A stretch of DNA of 64,000 nt from Parastagonospora avenae f. sp. tritici 18332-5 (GCA_022559985.1 JAFJTR010000003.1:434001-498000); one strand, 5' to 3'. Positions 10,961-22,961 are shown, numbered from the stretch's first letter. Notes: generated by a model from the letters alone, not told the origin. Program-made: numbers and translations.

Positions 10961-13507
10961 ATGGCCGACCAGTCGAGGAAGAGGAAACAGACGCAAGACC
11001 CCAGCGCATCCGCAAAGCGAGCTCGGTTCCCAATGCGTCCGCAGCATCACATCCCAGCGCAGCCCACCAGAAATGCCTATCCCGATGGGGACGTCAACGT
11101 CAAGAGCTTCCTCAAGTCGCACGAAAATGAGATCAAGTCGCTCGAGCATGCCATGCACGCGGCAAAGAAGGGCTTGTCGCGCAGAGCTTTTCAAGATGTC
11201 CCTAGAGAGCTGAGGAGACGAACCGCAAGCCATAATCCACAGCGTGTGCCGAAGCGGTTGCGGATGAGAGCAAAGCAGGAAGCGCGGGAAGACAACACTC
11301 CCATTGCCAGAGGGAAGAGTGGCAGCGGGGTGGGGAAAGGTCCCAAGGCACATTTGCGGAAAGAGGGGATCAAGAAGAGCAGGCAGGGGGGGGCGCAGAG
11401 AGCGGAGAAGAGCAAGGCCAAGGATGGCCGGGCTGATGATAAAATGGACATCGATGAGGCTGCAGGAGCGGACGAACCAAAGCCGAAGAAGCCAAGGCCA
11501 GCAGCATCGAAGTTGAAGCCCCAATTCGCGTCTCTAGCCACGCCCGCTACCCCTCCATCCCGATTCCGCAGACGACAAAAGGACAAGACATGGCTACCTA
11601 CACACGTATGGCACTCGAAGCGCGCACGCATGACGGAGCCCAAGGACCCTCTATGGCGGTTTGCGATGCCACTGCAGCCTGTGTCAAAGGCATATCGGTT
11701 GACGCACCGGGCTGTCACTCAGCGAGGCGCCGTGGCATGGGACACAAGCTATGTGTCGACGATAAGTCTTCAGGGAGCTGAGACCAGCATTATTGGCATA
11801 CTCAAAGGATTGGGGTTCGCTAGTGAAGCAGCGGAAGACCCATGGCAAGATAGAGCCCGAGCTAAGAAATGGCGACATGGCACGAGAGCGTGGGAGGGTT
11901 GGATATATCAGCGAGAACCTCACGCATGCAAGAAGATCGCCCATGTCACTGTATTGTGGTGTGTGTTGGAAGCGGGAAGCAAGAAAAGGAAGGCCTTCAT
12001 CCGTGTACATCCGAGTGCTTTCCTGCAGCTGTGGGAGGAGGTCATCCGGATCTCCAAGGTCCAGAAGCCTGGTGTCATTGTTGAGGACCTGCGCTTTGAG
12101 GTAGGCTCCATCGAGATTATAGGACCTGGCGCAGCTGAGACTCTGTGCTCTATTCTATCTCCGTCTCCAATTGGCGAAGCAGCGTCTGAAGCACCTCAGT
12201 CAATATGGCCTGGCCTGGCTTCCATCACGGATGTCAGCTCTTTGCCCGTAGGTGCGGTGTTGGCTTTCGATATCTCAGACCCTCGCTTTAGTGATCCTCC
12301 GAAGACAGCTCAAATCTCAAAGGACGAGCAGTCACTGAACTTGCTGATGGATACACTCGCACAATGGCCACTGGATACCTCACAAGGTCCAACTGCAATA
12401 TTCGATCGCACCCAGCGGCTTGCTGCACAACGTTCGATGCCATCCGACAAGTCTGTCAATCGTCGTAAAAGCGCCTGTACGCTTGGTGAACGTCCTGAAC
12501 CACTACCGACAGACCCACACATTCCGATGCTCATATATACTTCACGAGAGAGCAAGTCGTGGACTATTCTGCTTCCATGGAAGTGCGTTCCGCCAGTATG
12601 GCGAGGCGTCACACGATACCCGCTGTCAACGGGAGGCAATCCACGGTTTGGTGGGCTGAAGGAACGTCGACAGGTCAACTACGAGCGGTCAGTCCCACTT
12701 TTCCCCTTTGATCATCCTGGTACCGATGCTGGTTGGGCTTGGGAGCTCAGAGAGCGAGAGAAAAGGGAGCACGAATGGACGAAACGACCCAAAGGCAAGA
12801 GGGTCGAATGGTCCACAGTGGATCTCGGCAATGGGGAGAAGGGTGAGACCGGTGACCCGTGGGCGTGCGACTGGAGAAAGCTCCTTACGACGCCCATGCT
12901 GGATGCCATAATGATGCACGATGCGAAGATGAACAAGCTTGCGCCTTTCATGCAGCTCTCTGCTAAAGAGGCTACCGACGTGCTTGGTGGAAAACCTCCC
13001 AGGTCTGATCACCACCGCACGCCGTATTTATTCACTGTCAAGGTCACTATGGCACAGCGCGGCGTTCCAACTGACTGTGCTCGGATCTACCGACTGCCCA
13101 GTGATGAGCAATTGCGGAGAAGATGGCTAGCCCTCACACCTCAGCCAGGTGGTGAGCGCCATCCGAAGAGTAAGTACAATGGCTATGCCAGCGATGCACT
13201 TGAACACATCAAACGCAGAGAGCTTGCCAGAAGCCTTCTGGAGCCCCAAGCTCTGAGAGATGGCCCTCCCAAGGCTGGGCAGGATGATTATCCCGTAGTA
13301 CCGGGCCAGGAAGATCTCATTGGCTTTGTGACGACGGGTAATTTCAATCTCGCTGAGGGTATGCCGACTGCAATTGCAAATTTAGCCTTGCACCGGGTGC
13401 TACCCATTGAGGCGGGGGATCAGGCGATACAGAAGCAGGATCGTGTATGCATTGTCAGACCAGCTGGCAGCCCGCTCGGTAGACTGGCGACGTGGGAGAT
13501 GGTGTAG
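10961..13507 (+). CDS. POP1: Ribonuclease P/MRP subunit POP1
   Basis: Uninterrupted frame of 848 residues from MADQSRKRKQ; an upstream Met at 10841 would add 40 poorly conserved residues. POP1 is the largest protein of nuclear RNase P (pre-tRNA 5' processing) and RNase MRP (rRNA processing). The N-terminal POP1 domain is clear: VKSFLKSHENEIKSLEHAM, SLEHAM..RRAFQDVPRELRRRTASHN, and HVWHSKRARM with MPLQPVSKAYRLTHRA. The central POPLD domain has ILLPWKCVPPVWRGVTRYPL and GLKERRQVNYER. The C-terminal glycine-cleavage-T-like region ends GFVTTGNFNLAEG and RPAGSPLGRLATWEM. Basic stretches (RKRKQTQ, KPKKPRP) suggest nuclear/nucleolar targeting. No intron is needed. Confidence 0.95.
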   Translation: MADQSRKRKQTQDPSASAKRARFPMRPQHHIPAQPTRNAYPDGDVNVKSFLKSHENEIKSLEHAMHAAKKGLSRRAFQDVPRELRRRTASHNPQRVPKRLRMRAKQEAREDNTPIARGKSGSGVGKGPKAHLRKEGIKKSRQGGAQRAEKSKAKDGRADDKMDIDEAAGADEPKPKKPRPAASKLKPQFASLATPATPPSRFRRRQKDKTWLPTHVWHSKRARMTEPKDPLWRFAMPLQPVSKAYRLTHRAVTQRGAVAWDTSYVSTISLQGAETSIIGILKGLGFASEAAEDPWQDRARAKKWRHGTRAWEGWIYQREPHACKKIAHVTVLWCVLEAGSKKRKAFIRVHPSAFLQLWEEVIRISKVQKPGVIVEDLRFEVGSIEIIGPGAAETLCSILSPSPIGEAASEAPQSIWPGLASITDVSSLPVGAVLAFDISDPRFSDPPKTAQISKDEQSLNLLMDTLAQWPLDTSQGPTAIFDRTQRLAAQRSMPSDKSVNRRKSACTLGERPEPLPTDPHIPMLIYTSRESKSWTILLPWKCVPPVWRGVTRYPLSTGGNPRFGGLKERRQVNYERSVPLFPFDHPGTDAGWAWELREREKREHEWTKRPKGKRVEWSTVDLGNGEKGETGDPWACDWRKLLTTPMLDAIMMHDAKMNKLAPFMQLSAKEATDVLGGKPPRSDHHRTPYLFTVKVTMAQRGVPTDCARIYRLPSDEQLRRRWLALTPQPGGERHPKSKYNGYASDALEHIKRRELARSLLEPQALRDGPPKAGQDDYPVVPGQEDLIGFVTTGNFNLAEGMPTAIANLALHRVLPIEAGDQAIQKQDRVCIVRPAGSPLGRLATWEMV

Positions 13508-13534
13508 ATATGCTCAGATTCCCCATAACCAAAT

Positions 13535-13565
13535 CCATGATACAATTCCATGATACAATTCCATG
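13535..13565. repeat. Short 13-bp tandem duplication in the POP1 3' region
   Basis: CCATGATACAATT occurs twice head-to-tail, followed by CCATG of a third copy, 28 bases after the POP1 stop. It is likely slippage in a 3' UTR. Confidence 0.7.
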
Positions 13566-13779
13566 TCTCTGCCCAAGTGACCTCTGAACCATCAGATCGG
13601 AGTCTAATTCATGGTGTGTGGGGTAGTCCACCTGAGGCTAACGGGGATCGTGCATGACGCTAACGGGCCCGAGCAAGGGTCAGACCCGAAATTACGCCAG
13701 TGTCTCGCAGTGGCCGTCTCAGCAGGTCGCCATTCTGTCAGGAACACGACGAGCTGATAACTAAAAAGGCACAGCAGCC

Positions 13780-15060
13780 ATGTCCGAGGACCGGCCGGCC
13801 GACGACACTGGCGAAGGCGTCGAGTCCGCCGTGGGACTGTCGCCAGAGGCCCTGGTCGATTTGGTGAGGCTGCTTGCCATGCACGACGATGCGACCGCGA
13901 AGCTAATGCGATATGGATAGACATCGGACATCCTCGAAGACCTGCTGGACAATATCATCTCCAGCGCCGTCATCACGTGCCACAGATCCGAGAAGGTCCT
14001 GCGCATGCAGTCTGCGGCGACGCAAGCCGAATCGCTCGCCCTGGCCAACCTCGAACCGCAGTCGCAGAAGCAGAACCCCAGCGGCGCCGCCTCATCGTCG
14101 ATACCCATCGCCGACACGCCCGCGGCCAAGTACGAGAATGGAACTGTCTTCCTCAAGGGCAACCCCCTCAAGACGACGCCCGAGATAATATGTCCGCACT
14201 GCAAGCTGCCGCGGCTGATGCACCCAATCATGGGCAAGGGCATGCAGAACCCAGATCTGACCAAGGAGTACTGCATGCTGTATCCGTGGGTCCAGCGGTC
14301 CGGGCATGATGTCTACGGCAATCCGTTCCCGACCGACATGGCTAAGAGCAAGAAGGAGCGTGAGCTCATCAAGCAGCAGCAAAAGAACCAAGAAAAGGAG
14401 AGCGTGGGCACCCCAGGATCACAAGACACCGACATGGCCGGAGGCGATGCGAAGGAGATAAAACTCAACACCGGAGGCAAGCCCGCGAGTTACATCCCCT
14501 GGCACACGTGTCCGAACTGCAAGCGCAGTCTTCTCATAACGCGCTTCGCACAACATCTCGAGAAGTGTCTTGGCATAAGCGGTCGCCAGAGCTCGCGGAA
14601 CGCCATGGCGAAACTCGTTGGGCAGAATGGCACAGGCACGCCATTGGGAAGTCGAATGGGCACGCCCGTCCCCGGCTCGCAAGACGGTAGCGCACCAATC
14701 CGCCTCTCCAAGAACGGCAAAGGCATCTCCCCGACGAAGCGCATGGCCCCGCAAGACGACGACGACGAGCTCGGCGCCGATGACACGCCCGAGCGCAAGA
14801 AAATCAAGAAGAAGAGCAACTACGTCAAGAAAGCAGATCGCGACGGGAAATCCGGCTCCGCCAGCCTCAAAGTCAAGCTAAAGACCGGCCGTCCGGACAT
14901 GGAGCGCCGAGCCAGCGAAATGAGCGAGAGGAGCGAGGGCAAGCGCGATCGCGACGACGATGACGATGGCGGCGGCGAGCGGCGCAAGAAGAAGATCAAA
15001 TTGAGCATGAGCAAGACCGAGAATGGGCGGGCGAGTGCGAGCGTCGAGCCGCAGGATTGA
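13780..15060 (+). CDS. SGF11: SAGA complex Sgf11-like zinc-finger protein
   Basis: Exons 13780-13863 and 13921-15060 give 407 residues; the 57-nt intron is GTGAGG..ATAG with branch GCTAATG. Sgf11 belongs to the SAGA deubiquitinating module that removes ubiquitin from histone H2B. An N-terminal helix (TSDILEDLLDNIISSAV) resembles the Sgf11 segment that docks on the module. Residues 225-244 form C-X2-C-X11-H-X3-C in HTCPNCKRSLL..RFAQHLEKCLG, the Sgf11-type zinc finger, followed by GRQSSRNA. A second Cys pair, CPHC (119-122), with a later EYC and HDVYGNPF may form another metal site. The tail is highly charged (KKIKKKSN, DDDDDGGGERRKKK). It is much longer than yeast Sgf11 (about 100 residues). 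The exact family assignment rests on the finger. Confidence 0.72.
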
Positions 15061-17556
15061 AATGGCATGGAGAAAACCATATGTATATGTACGATTAATT
15101 GGGGGCATCAAAAGGGCGTTCTTTGGGCATGGGGCATACCACGGCATGGGCAAGGGCAAAGGCACCTGGCGTTTTTTTTGTGTCTTGACCACTAAGGCTT
15201 TTGCCCTTCTTTGGTTCTTGTAGTTTCCTAGATGAGAGAGGAGGATGTATCGATATGCATTTTGTGGGGAAGGCAGGGTTTCACAATGGGGGGGTATGGA
15301 TAGGATAGTATAGGGAATGAAGTTGCTGTCGATATTACAAGGCTGTGGCTCTTCACTCTTGTGTGGACTTGATTGCGCAAGCTGATGTTGTGACTGGACC
15401 TGTCTTGAGGGCTCATATCTTTGACACCCAGCACCAGATCTTGCCGAGATTCGCACACCGTAACTTTGCAAAAACTGTAGCTCCTTGAGAAGAACACACG
15501 CCTAGATGACTTCGTCAGGTTATTGGCAGATTGGTTGAGGTATAGCCAAAGCTGCCTGAAAATATGCAGGCTCCGCCGAAAATATACATGCCATCATATA
15601 GCTGGATTAGAACTATATAGCTGGATTAGAAATATATAGCTGGATTAGAACTATGTAGCTGGATTAGAACTGGTGGACACGACGTAGTGTTAGCTGGATC
15701 AATGCTGATGCCATTGGTCTCACTGAGTCGTGGTAAGCAACACCGTCTACACGTGTAATATCGTGTTGAAGTCTACTGTCGTCTTGATGCGTAGTGCCCT
15801 CTCGATGTGTACTGTCATGGCAATATCTACTGCCGTCTCCCTTAGCACTACCTTGCGAACCCGCAACATCGGCTTCGCAGCATTGGCTTTCTGGTCGTGC
15901 AAGCAAAACCCAGAACCTACTCATATTCCGGCGCTCGAAGACTTGGTTGGTAGACAAATACCTAGGTAGCTACCGACGATGTAAAGGAGATCGTTTGTCA
16001 CGAGGCTGAAGCTAACGTGTGGCACCGAAGTGGGATTTCCGAGCAACTTGGGCGTTTGTACATTGCTTGAGACCTTGGCTTGGCTATTCGCGAACTTGGT
16101 CAAGACTGGTGGAATTCCGGACATGCGCATGTCGAAGCATCTGCTAGCGACCTTGACGCTGTACTGCCGTTGTTTATATGCAATGATGGCTCCATTATGC
16201 ACCGCTATCTTGTACTTGCCCTCTTTACCACGCTAGTTGGTCCCGCATATTGACCTGCTGTCATCCCAACTGCGGTCAGGTGGTACGGCGTTACTTTTCG
16301 ATCTCGCTTACGTCTACCTCCGACTTCATACAATGCAGAAAACTGCGATTTCGTCGCTGCAACACACTACCGTTATCGAAGCCTCGTCAGTAACGTGCAT
16401 GATATATATACCAACGTATCAAGAAGTAAGTCACTGTATTGAAGAACCGTCGTCACAAAGTAAAGTCTTCTGACAGTCGACCCCTTGCAGATTTCAGCGC
16501 TGTGCAGACTTATATGACGGAGCTGTGCGACTGATTGACTTTGTGGCAGGTAGAGCGCGGGTCCAGACAACATCATGGCGTGGTCCGGGAAGCTTCGTTC
16601 CGCTGCAAAAACCAGCCCCGCGCATTACGACGCCGTATTTCGTATATCGTATCTTGGGTGGAGAAAACGCAGTATCCTGGGCATCAATTCGCGAGTCCAG
16701 GATCTTGGGTCTTGAGCCTATGGGCAATCTACGTATACGGTCGCGGTCGGGCTCATTGATGCGAACCGAAGTGGTTGTTCCGGTCGGGCTGTGTATGTCG
16801 TGTCTTCAGATGGGATGAAGATGTCGCTGTGCAACGTCGAGCCGCAGCGCGAGAGGCGTCATCTGAGCAGGATACCCGAGAATCTACCAACTCCTGAACC
16901 TCGAACAAGAGCCACGCCCAGTACACTCGACCAATGAGGCACCAGGCTGTGCGGTAGTTTGGAAAGGAAACAAATGCATCCGAGGAGAGGTAGCATCGTG
17001 GATCGCTCGCTACGACGTAGCTCTGTATCGAAAGCATGCTCATTGGCTGGCCGTGCAAGCGAACTTTATTCGAGTCGCGAGTTTGCCTTGCCGGGGGTCT
17101 CGCGGTGGTAATGGCGTTGAGATCGCCGTTGGCCATACGGAATGTGAAGCAAGTTGACCCACTTGTCGGCGCTCCCCCGCGCCGTATACATCGTATTGCA
17201 CTTGGAGTGCACAGAAAGATGGGACGGCCTCATGAGCGTTTTCTGGTTTGACAGCTTGCATGTACGTGTGCACACGACTGGCCCTATATCAGAATAAGGC
17301 CGGCAAGATGACACGCGTTTCGATCGGCTCGCTGACCGCACTCGCATGCTGTAGCTATGCACCAAACAGGAATGGATACGTTAGACTTACCCTCGTTTGT
17401 CTTGTGCTGGTCGAACTAGACAGGGGTCTTCCGTTTGAGTGCTTTCTTATTTCAGTGCCATGATTGCCCACTTCAGCCCGTTGCGCCTCCTTACGCCTGC
17501 CATTGCCTTTGCGACTTCTTCGTCGTGCGGTGATTTCAACCACTGAATACCTCGCC
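15061..17556. other. Gene-poor intergenic region of 2.5 kb
   Basis: Between the Sgf11-like gene and the P450. It holds a 19-bp tandem repeat near its left end. The rest shows only short open frames on both strands without family-like composition. It could be decayed repeat DNA, but I recognise no transposon protein remnants. Confidence 0.5.
15597..15672. repeat. Tandem repeat, 19-bp unit, four copies
   Basis: The unit is TATAGCTGGATTAGAACTA with small changes. Copies start at 15597, 15616, 15635 and 15654, an exact 19-base period. A further partial match (TTAGCTGGAT) follows near 15690. Confidence 0.9.
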
Positions 17557-19297
17557 ATGGATTCCAACACCACTGCATCCCACTCCGTGTGGGCGACCGT
17601 GGAGTTCGAGAAGCTTGCAGGGTTCGCGCACACTTTCCAGACGATTGCAATTGCTTCTCTGGTCTTTGCAGTATTCGCCTATGCTCCGAAGCTCATACAG
17701 CGGGTGCAGCTCGCAAAACTACCATCCCAGTCTGGCAAAGACTTCACGACCTCGGCGAGAAAGCTACATAAGGAAGGACATCAGAAAGTGAGTACAAGTC
17801 GACATTGAGGTAGATGAGAAGGCTAACATTATACTAGTTCAAAGATACTGTTTATTTCATGCCGAGCGATGGTGAAGACTCATGTAGCCCATGCAATAGC
17901 TTGACAAGTGCTGACAAGGTGTAGGAGAAGACAGTGTTGTCGTTCCACCGCACCTCTTGCCAGAGCTGAGAAAGCTGCCTGACGATGTCCTCAGTTTCGC
18001 GGACGCTATTGCTAATGTAAGTCATGAGCTCTGCCCACGCGGCTTTTTTAATCAAGACACAGGTAATGGAGACGAAATTCACCGGGCTCGATACTGAGGA
18101 TAAGAGTGCAGTGCACGCCATCAAGTCGGAGCTTACACCGGCTTTACCACGTCTAAATCAGGCCGTCTGCGCTGAGGTCGATGCAGCAATGCGGGAAGCC
18201 CTACCTTCTTGCGATGACTGGACTGAAGTCGATATCAATGACAAGCTACTCGACATTGTAGCAAAAGTCTCAGGCCGTGTATTTGTGGGTCCAGACTTGT
18301 GTCAGGACCCAGAATACTTGGAATTGGGCAGAAACTACACCGTTTATCTTGTGGAAGCTCTCTTTGCTATCAAACGGACCCGTCCGTGGTTAAGGCCTAT
18401 CGTGGGTCACCGTCTCCCAGAAGTAAAGCGCCTACGAGATGCGGAAAAGAAAGCCGCAGAATTTGTAGAGCCTATCGTACGCGCAAGACTAGAGGCCGAG
18501 AAGAGTGATCCAAATTGGCAGAAGCCAGACGACATGATGCAGTGGTTGATCAAGCACAATGACAAGGACGGCCATGTGTCAGTCGAGCACATTGGGAAGT
18601 GCCAACTTGGCTTAATCTTTGCTGCCATTCATACAACAACCATGACTGCTACAAACATCCTGTACACTCTTGTATCCACGCCAGAATACGTTGAACCACT
18701 TCGAGAGGAAGTTCGCAACGCCATGCACGAGAACGGTGGTAGCATCACCACCAGGGCATTGCAGCAAATGGTGAAGCTTGACAGCTACATGAAGGAAGTT
18801 TTTCGCTTCTACCCGCCTGGCATCAGTACGTAGAATTCCAACATCTGCCCCAACTTGAACACCGACTAACGTGCACAGCTTCATTCAGTCGCCGCGTCAT
18901 GAAGGGCATCACACTTTCCAACGGACAATACCTCCCCCCTGGCGTCATCGTCCAGGTGCCTTCCGCCGCCATTTACACCGATTCAGCCAACTACCCCGAC
19001 GCCGACACCTTCGACGGCTTCCGACACGCCAAACTGCGTGAAGGCGGCACCGCGACTGACCACGGCCGCAACCAATTCGTTACGACGAACGAGACAAACC
19101 TGGGCTTCGGTTATGGCAGACACGCATGTCCTGGCCGCTTCTTCGCCGCCAACGAGATCAAAATGATTGTAGCAAGACTGATCCTCGACTTTGACATGAA
19201 GATGCCGGGAGATGCAACAGAAAGGTATCCGAACATGGACATTGGGCGATCAAGCATGCCATGTCCCGGAAAGACATTGATGTTCAAGAGAGTGTAA
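17557..19297 (+). CDS. Cytochrome P450 monooxygenase
   Basis: Five exons (17557-17787, 17838-17871, 17925-18016, 18063-18825, 18879-19297) give 512 residues; the introns are 46-53 nt and exon 2 is only 34 nt. An N-terminal membrane anchor lies at about residues 24-42 (TIAIASLVFAVFAYAPKLI), placing it in the ER. The ExxR motif is KEVFR (E364-R367). The heme loop is FGYGRHACPGRFF with ligand Cys457. The I-helix reads FAAIHTTTMTATN, with His where many P450s have Asp/Glu, a form I believe also occurs in some fungal oxidases. Substrate is unknown. No biosynthetic backbone gene lies nearby, so cluster membership is not supported. Confidence 0.93.
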
Positions 19298-19357
19298 CCA
19301 GGGACCGCTGGGAGTCGAGAGGTGTGCATGAGTAACAACTACCGCGAAAACATTGTA

Positions 19358-19367
19358 AATAAATAAA
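19358..19367 (+). terminator. Possible polyadenylation signal of the P450 gene
   Basis: Two overlapping AATAAA hexamers (AATAAATAAA) begin 61 bases after the P450 stop, a plausible fungal poly(A) positioning element. Confidence 0.45.
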
Positions 19368-19394
19368 AATATCAGACCTAAAATCTCAAATCAT

Positions 19395-19417
19395 ACACAC
19401 ACACACACACACACACA
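19395..19417. repeat. AC dinucleotide microsatellite
   Basis: An uninterrupted run of about 11 AC units lies shortly after the P450 poly(A)-like signal. Confidence 0.9.
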
Positions 19418-20752
19418 TGCACATTCATCAATTCCCCACAATGCTCACAAGAAACACATGATCCGTCGCCATCTCATCCCCAAGCAATCCCAAGGAATGC
19501 TGACTCGCCCGCGTGACCACACCCTTCCCCCTCCCTTCACATGACCACCACCCACACACCCACATACGCCACGACTTACCGCCGCCCAGACTACAAGCGA
19601 CATTCCACCAGACTTGCCCAAACCAGCAATTTCGCAACCCAGCCGTAGATTCCCTCGCTAAGAATATGCAGCTTAAAGGGGGTGATGCCAGTTTGTGTGA
19701 GATTGCGACGGGGCCGGGCTAAGTAAGCAGGCGCTGAAAGGGGTTAGGAAGGGAGTAAGCTGCGGGTGAGGCGCTTTTTTGTTTGCGTTGCGGTTGTGAG
19801 ATCGGATCTCGGATCGGTGCGGTGGGATGGGATGTGAGGGAAGGATGCGCGGGTGAGGAGGGGGCACGGGAGCATGTGTTTGGTGGTGCTTGATGTGAAG
19901 TTCCGCGGGTATTGAGGCCGGCGTAGTGTCGGCGGGACTGTTTGGCAGCATCCACAAAGTAGCCATCTTCAACGACACACATCCAAAAGTCACTATGAAT
20001 AGAAGAATGTTTTACACTTTTTTCGAATTCGAGTTTTATATCAAGAACACGTATGTAAGCCATGTTCCCGTTTCCAATCTCCTGTGCTCTAACTCTCCAC
20101 AAACATTATATAAAAAACAACGCCGACCATTCAAGAAAGCGTTCGTGCATCATGCTGCACATACAAAAACCGCTCTGCCAACAAGCGGACAAGCGAATCA
20201 AAAACGGTCGGAAGCCAGACCGGCCAACTCCAAAAAAAGCGAATGGAAGAACAAAAAGGCCTCAAGGGCGGTGCGAGAATATGCTTTGTACAGGCTATGC
20301 CAGAAGGAAGGAATAAATGCCGTTGATATACAAAGTAGCGCCGTATATGTTGCAGAATGTTGAAATAGTAAAAGTCTTGTGACGCCGCCAAGCATAACCA
20401 ACTTGTTCAGATAGGACGGGTGGTGCCGCTGTCGTGCCGGTCGCGGGAGAGGGCGTGCGGGTGTTGTCAACCGGCCACCCGAGCGAGCACCTATGGCGAT
20501 TAAATAAACCGTAAATAGGAAGCGCCTCATAAACGCCAATGCAAATGCTTCTTGTGGCTCCAACGTGTAAGAAAACGTCTAAAATTACGTGCTTTGCTTT
20601 TTGCGCAGACAACTCATTTTTGCGCGTGCTAAGGTGGGTATTGTCGTTTTGCCGTGGCCACATTAGGTAGTAGTCGACAGAGGAAACAGGAGTCGGAACG
20701 TGAGCCAGCAGGTTCCGGTGACGACGGGTGATGTTGTTGATATGAGGAGAGC

Positions 20753-22961
20753 TCACATCTTGCAGCCGTCCACGAAGGTATTTTTCGGCCAGTCAAAACC
20801 AGTTCCTTTCCTATAAGATTGTTAGAAGTGTATAAAGCTATGTGAATAGAGCAACTTGCCAGTCAGTGAGGTTAGGGTTCATGTACGCGTTCGGGTGTTT
20901 CCGGATGTACTCCGTGGTTGGGTAGCCGGGAGGATCGCAGGTCATGAAATCGTCGTCGTTCTCTTGATCCTCATCCTGGTAAATTCGGATGAAATCAATG
21001 GCCATCAACGAGGGGAGATTCTTCTCGATGGTGGGAACGTCAATGGCAGCGAAACTGTTGGACATGCCGGAGTTGGCGATGATGGTCATTGGCTCCTCTG
21101 GAATGATTCGCTGGCCAATGTTGCCGTTGGGTCGGGTTCCGGGAGCCTTCATTGACCATGTCTTGTCTGCACCGACATACCAAGTGATATAAGCATCGTC
21201 CGTCTTGCCTGGCTTGTACTCGAATGCGTAGGTTTGGTACGAATTGCCATCGTACCAGTCGTTGTTCAAGTTGGTCAGACCAGAAATGGCTTCTTGGAAA
21301 GGACCACCTTTGTAGGCGTTCATCATTGTTACAGATGTATCATACACCTCGAAGTAGTCTGAAATGGATTAGCAGAGAAGGATCAATGCAGGGAGCTACT
21401 CACCATAATCGGGCTGGTACCAAATATCGAAAGGCGCAGCCTGGAAAGACTGCGAAACCACACCGACAGCGTTCGTCTCTCCGGGACCGAGGAAGTGAAC
21501 TGAGCCTTCCAACGCATCGATTTCAGGAGCACTTCGGGAAGTGCCTGGATTGGGATGATCCTCGCCACTGCAGGAGCAAGCTGGCAATTTCATTCCTGGC
21601 AGAAAGCTCAAGCCGTCGTAAGAACTTTGATTGGCAGTAATGCCAATGTCGCAGACGTCGTCGTAGCTGTAAGGCCACAAGCCTTCTGTGGAGCCAAGGT
21701 AACCAGGACGTGCGAGATTACCCATGGTCCAGAAACCGGGCCAGAAACCACTGACATTGCCCTTTCCGGGTAGCGAAATACTGGCCTCAAGATGGCCACC
21801 CTTGTAACACAGCTTATTCCATGATTGTACCATGCCAGAGCGGTACTTGAGTCCGTGGTTATCATGTCTAGCGAACTCGAAAACAAGGGTGCCGTTTTGC
21901 GTCCACGCCGCATCGGGATCGTACCACTGTGGTGCGTTAGAGACTGCTGTGTTAGGACGGGTACGCGACTTACCTCCAAATCCTGAGTGGCACCATACCA
22001 GATGTCCACGGCCTGAAAGTACGGGTCGTCGCCGTCATAAAATGTGCGTCCGTCGACGTTGAACTCGTCGGAAAAGACGAGCTTCTGCTTCTTGCCGGTG
22101 GCTGATATGCGCGTCATTGCCTCGAGCGGCGTGTCGGGGTCGATGAGCCCTTTTCGTATGTTTGATAGTACGGGCTCGTTCTGCTTGCCCTGGATACATA
22201 ACGGGTTGCCAGTGCAGGGGCCCTTCTCTGGTCTTGTCATCTTGTCGACAAAAGTACTGCGGCAGAGTCAGAGATGTTTCTAGAGGTTGCGCAGTCAGGG
22301 GAACATACAGTACGGGGTATCCGATGAAGAGTGCCAGCAGGCCGAGTGCGAGAAGAGCAAGGCCTCCAATGTTGACGACACCTCTCCTAGTGAAAATGTC
22401 GCAATCGCGCTGCTCCTTCTCGTTGGGGTCGGGGTTGTGCAGATAGTCGTCCTTCTCGACATCCTCGGGGAACAATAAAAGGCCTGCCGATGGTAGGATG
22501 TTGAACTTTTCCGATACGGTCTGGGTGTTGAGGTCCTCTTCGCTGCCGGCCCGCGACGGGGCTCTCGAGTCGTCGAAGGGCGAGGCAAAGGGGCCCCGTG
22601 AGTCGCCGGTCATGTCTGAGCTCCAGCTTGTCCGCCGTGACATTGCGGACGGCGACCGTTGCGGCGACTCATCGCGATAAGGGCGTGTCTTGAGCTTCCT
22701 GGGCGGCAGCAGCAGCTCGGCGGATGCGGCAATGTCTGCATTGCTGTACAAGCCGGGCGCTGTTGGCGAGACGAGGCCGGGACTTTGGGGCGCCGTGGTT
22801 GGTCGTATGGGCTGGGTCAGGGAGCGGGCGGAGGTTGTCCTTGCGGTGCTGGGTCGCACGGCAGGCGGCGAGTTATCGTCGGTGCGGGCCTCCTGTGTGC
22901 CAGAGTTGAGGCGGATATGGGGAGGGCCACTGCCCCGGGGCGATTGCGGCATCAGGGACAT
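20753..22961 (-). CDS. Kre6/Skn1-type beta-glucan synthesis protein (GH16-like)
   Basis: Five exons (22961-22309, 22256-21974, 21926-21404, 21358-20860, 20810-20753) give 671 residues. Kre6/Skn1 proteins are type II membrane proteins of the ER/Golgi or cell surface needed for beta-1,6-glucan in the wall. Residues 1-195 are Ser/Pro/Arg-rich and cytosolic. One membrane helix follows (VNIGGLALLALGLLALFIGY, about 197-216). The lumenal GH16-like domain has LVFSDEFNVDGRTFYDGDDP, FWPGFWTMGNLARPGYLG and the ExDxxE motif in APEIDALEG. Introns 1-3 are 45-52 nt GT-AG. The last, 20811-20859, is GC-AG (GCAAGT..ATAG) and is needed to reach the family ending WPKNTFVDGCKM. Without it the frame ends early as QVALFT. 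Confidence 0.93.

Larger units (their letters stand above)
19298..20752. other. Convergent intergenic region with microsatellite
   Basis: 1.45 kb between the P450 stop and the stop of the Kre6/Skn1 gene. It carries a poly(A)-like signal and an AC microsatellite. The remaining open frames lack recognisable domains. Confidence 0.5.

Noticed and set aside
10646..11524. 292-codon frame antisense to the start of POP1
   Set aside because: Shadow of the POP1 coding strand, no recognisable domain.
17557..22961. P450 plus wall gene as part of a secondary-metabolite cluster
   Set aside because: No polyketide synthase, NRPS, terpene cyclase, transporter or pathway regulator is adjacent.
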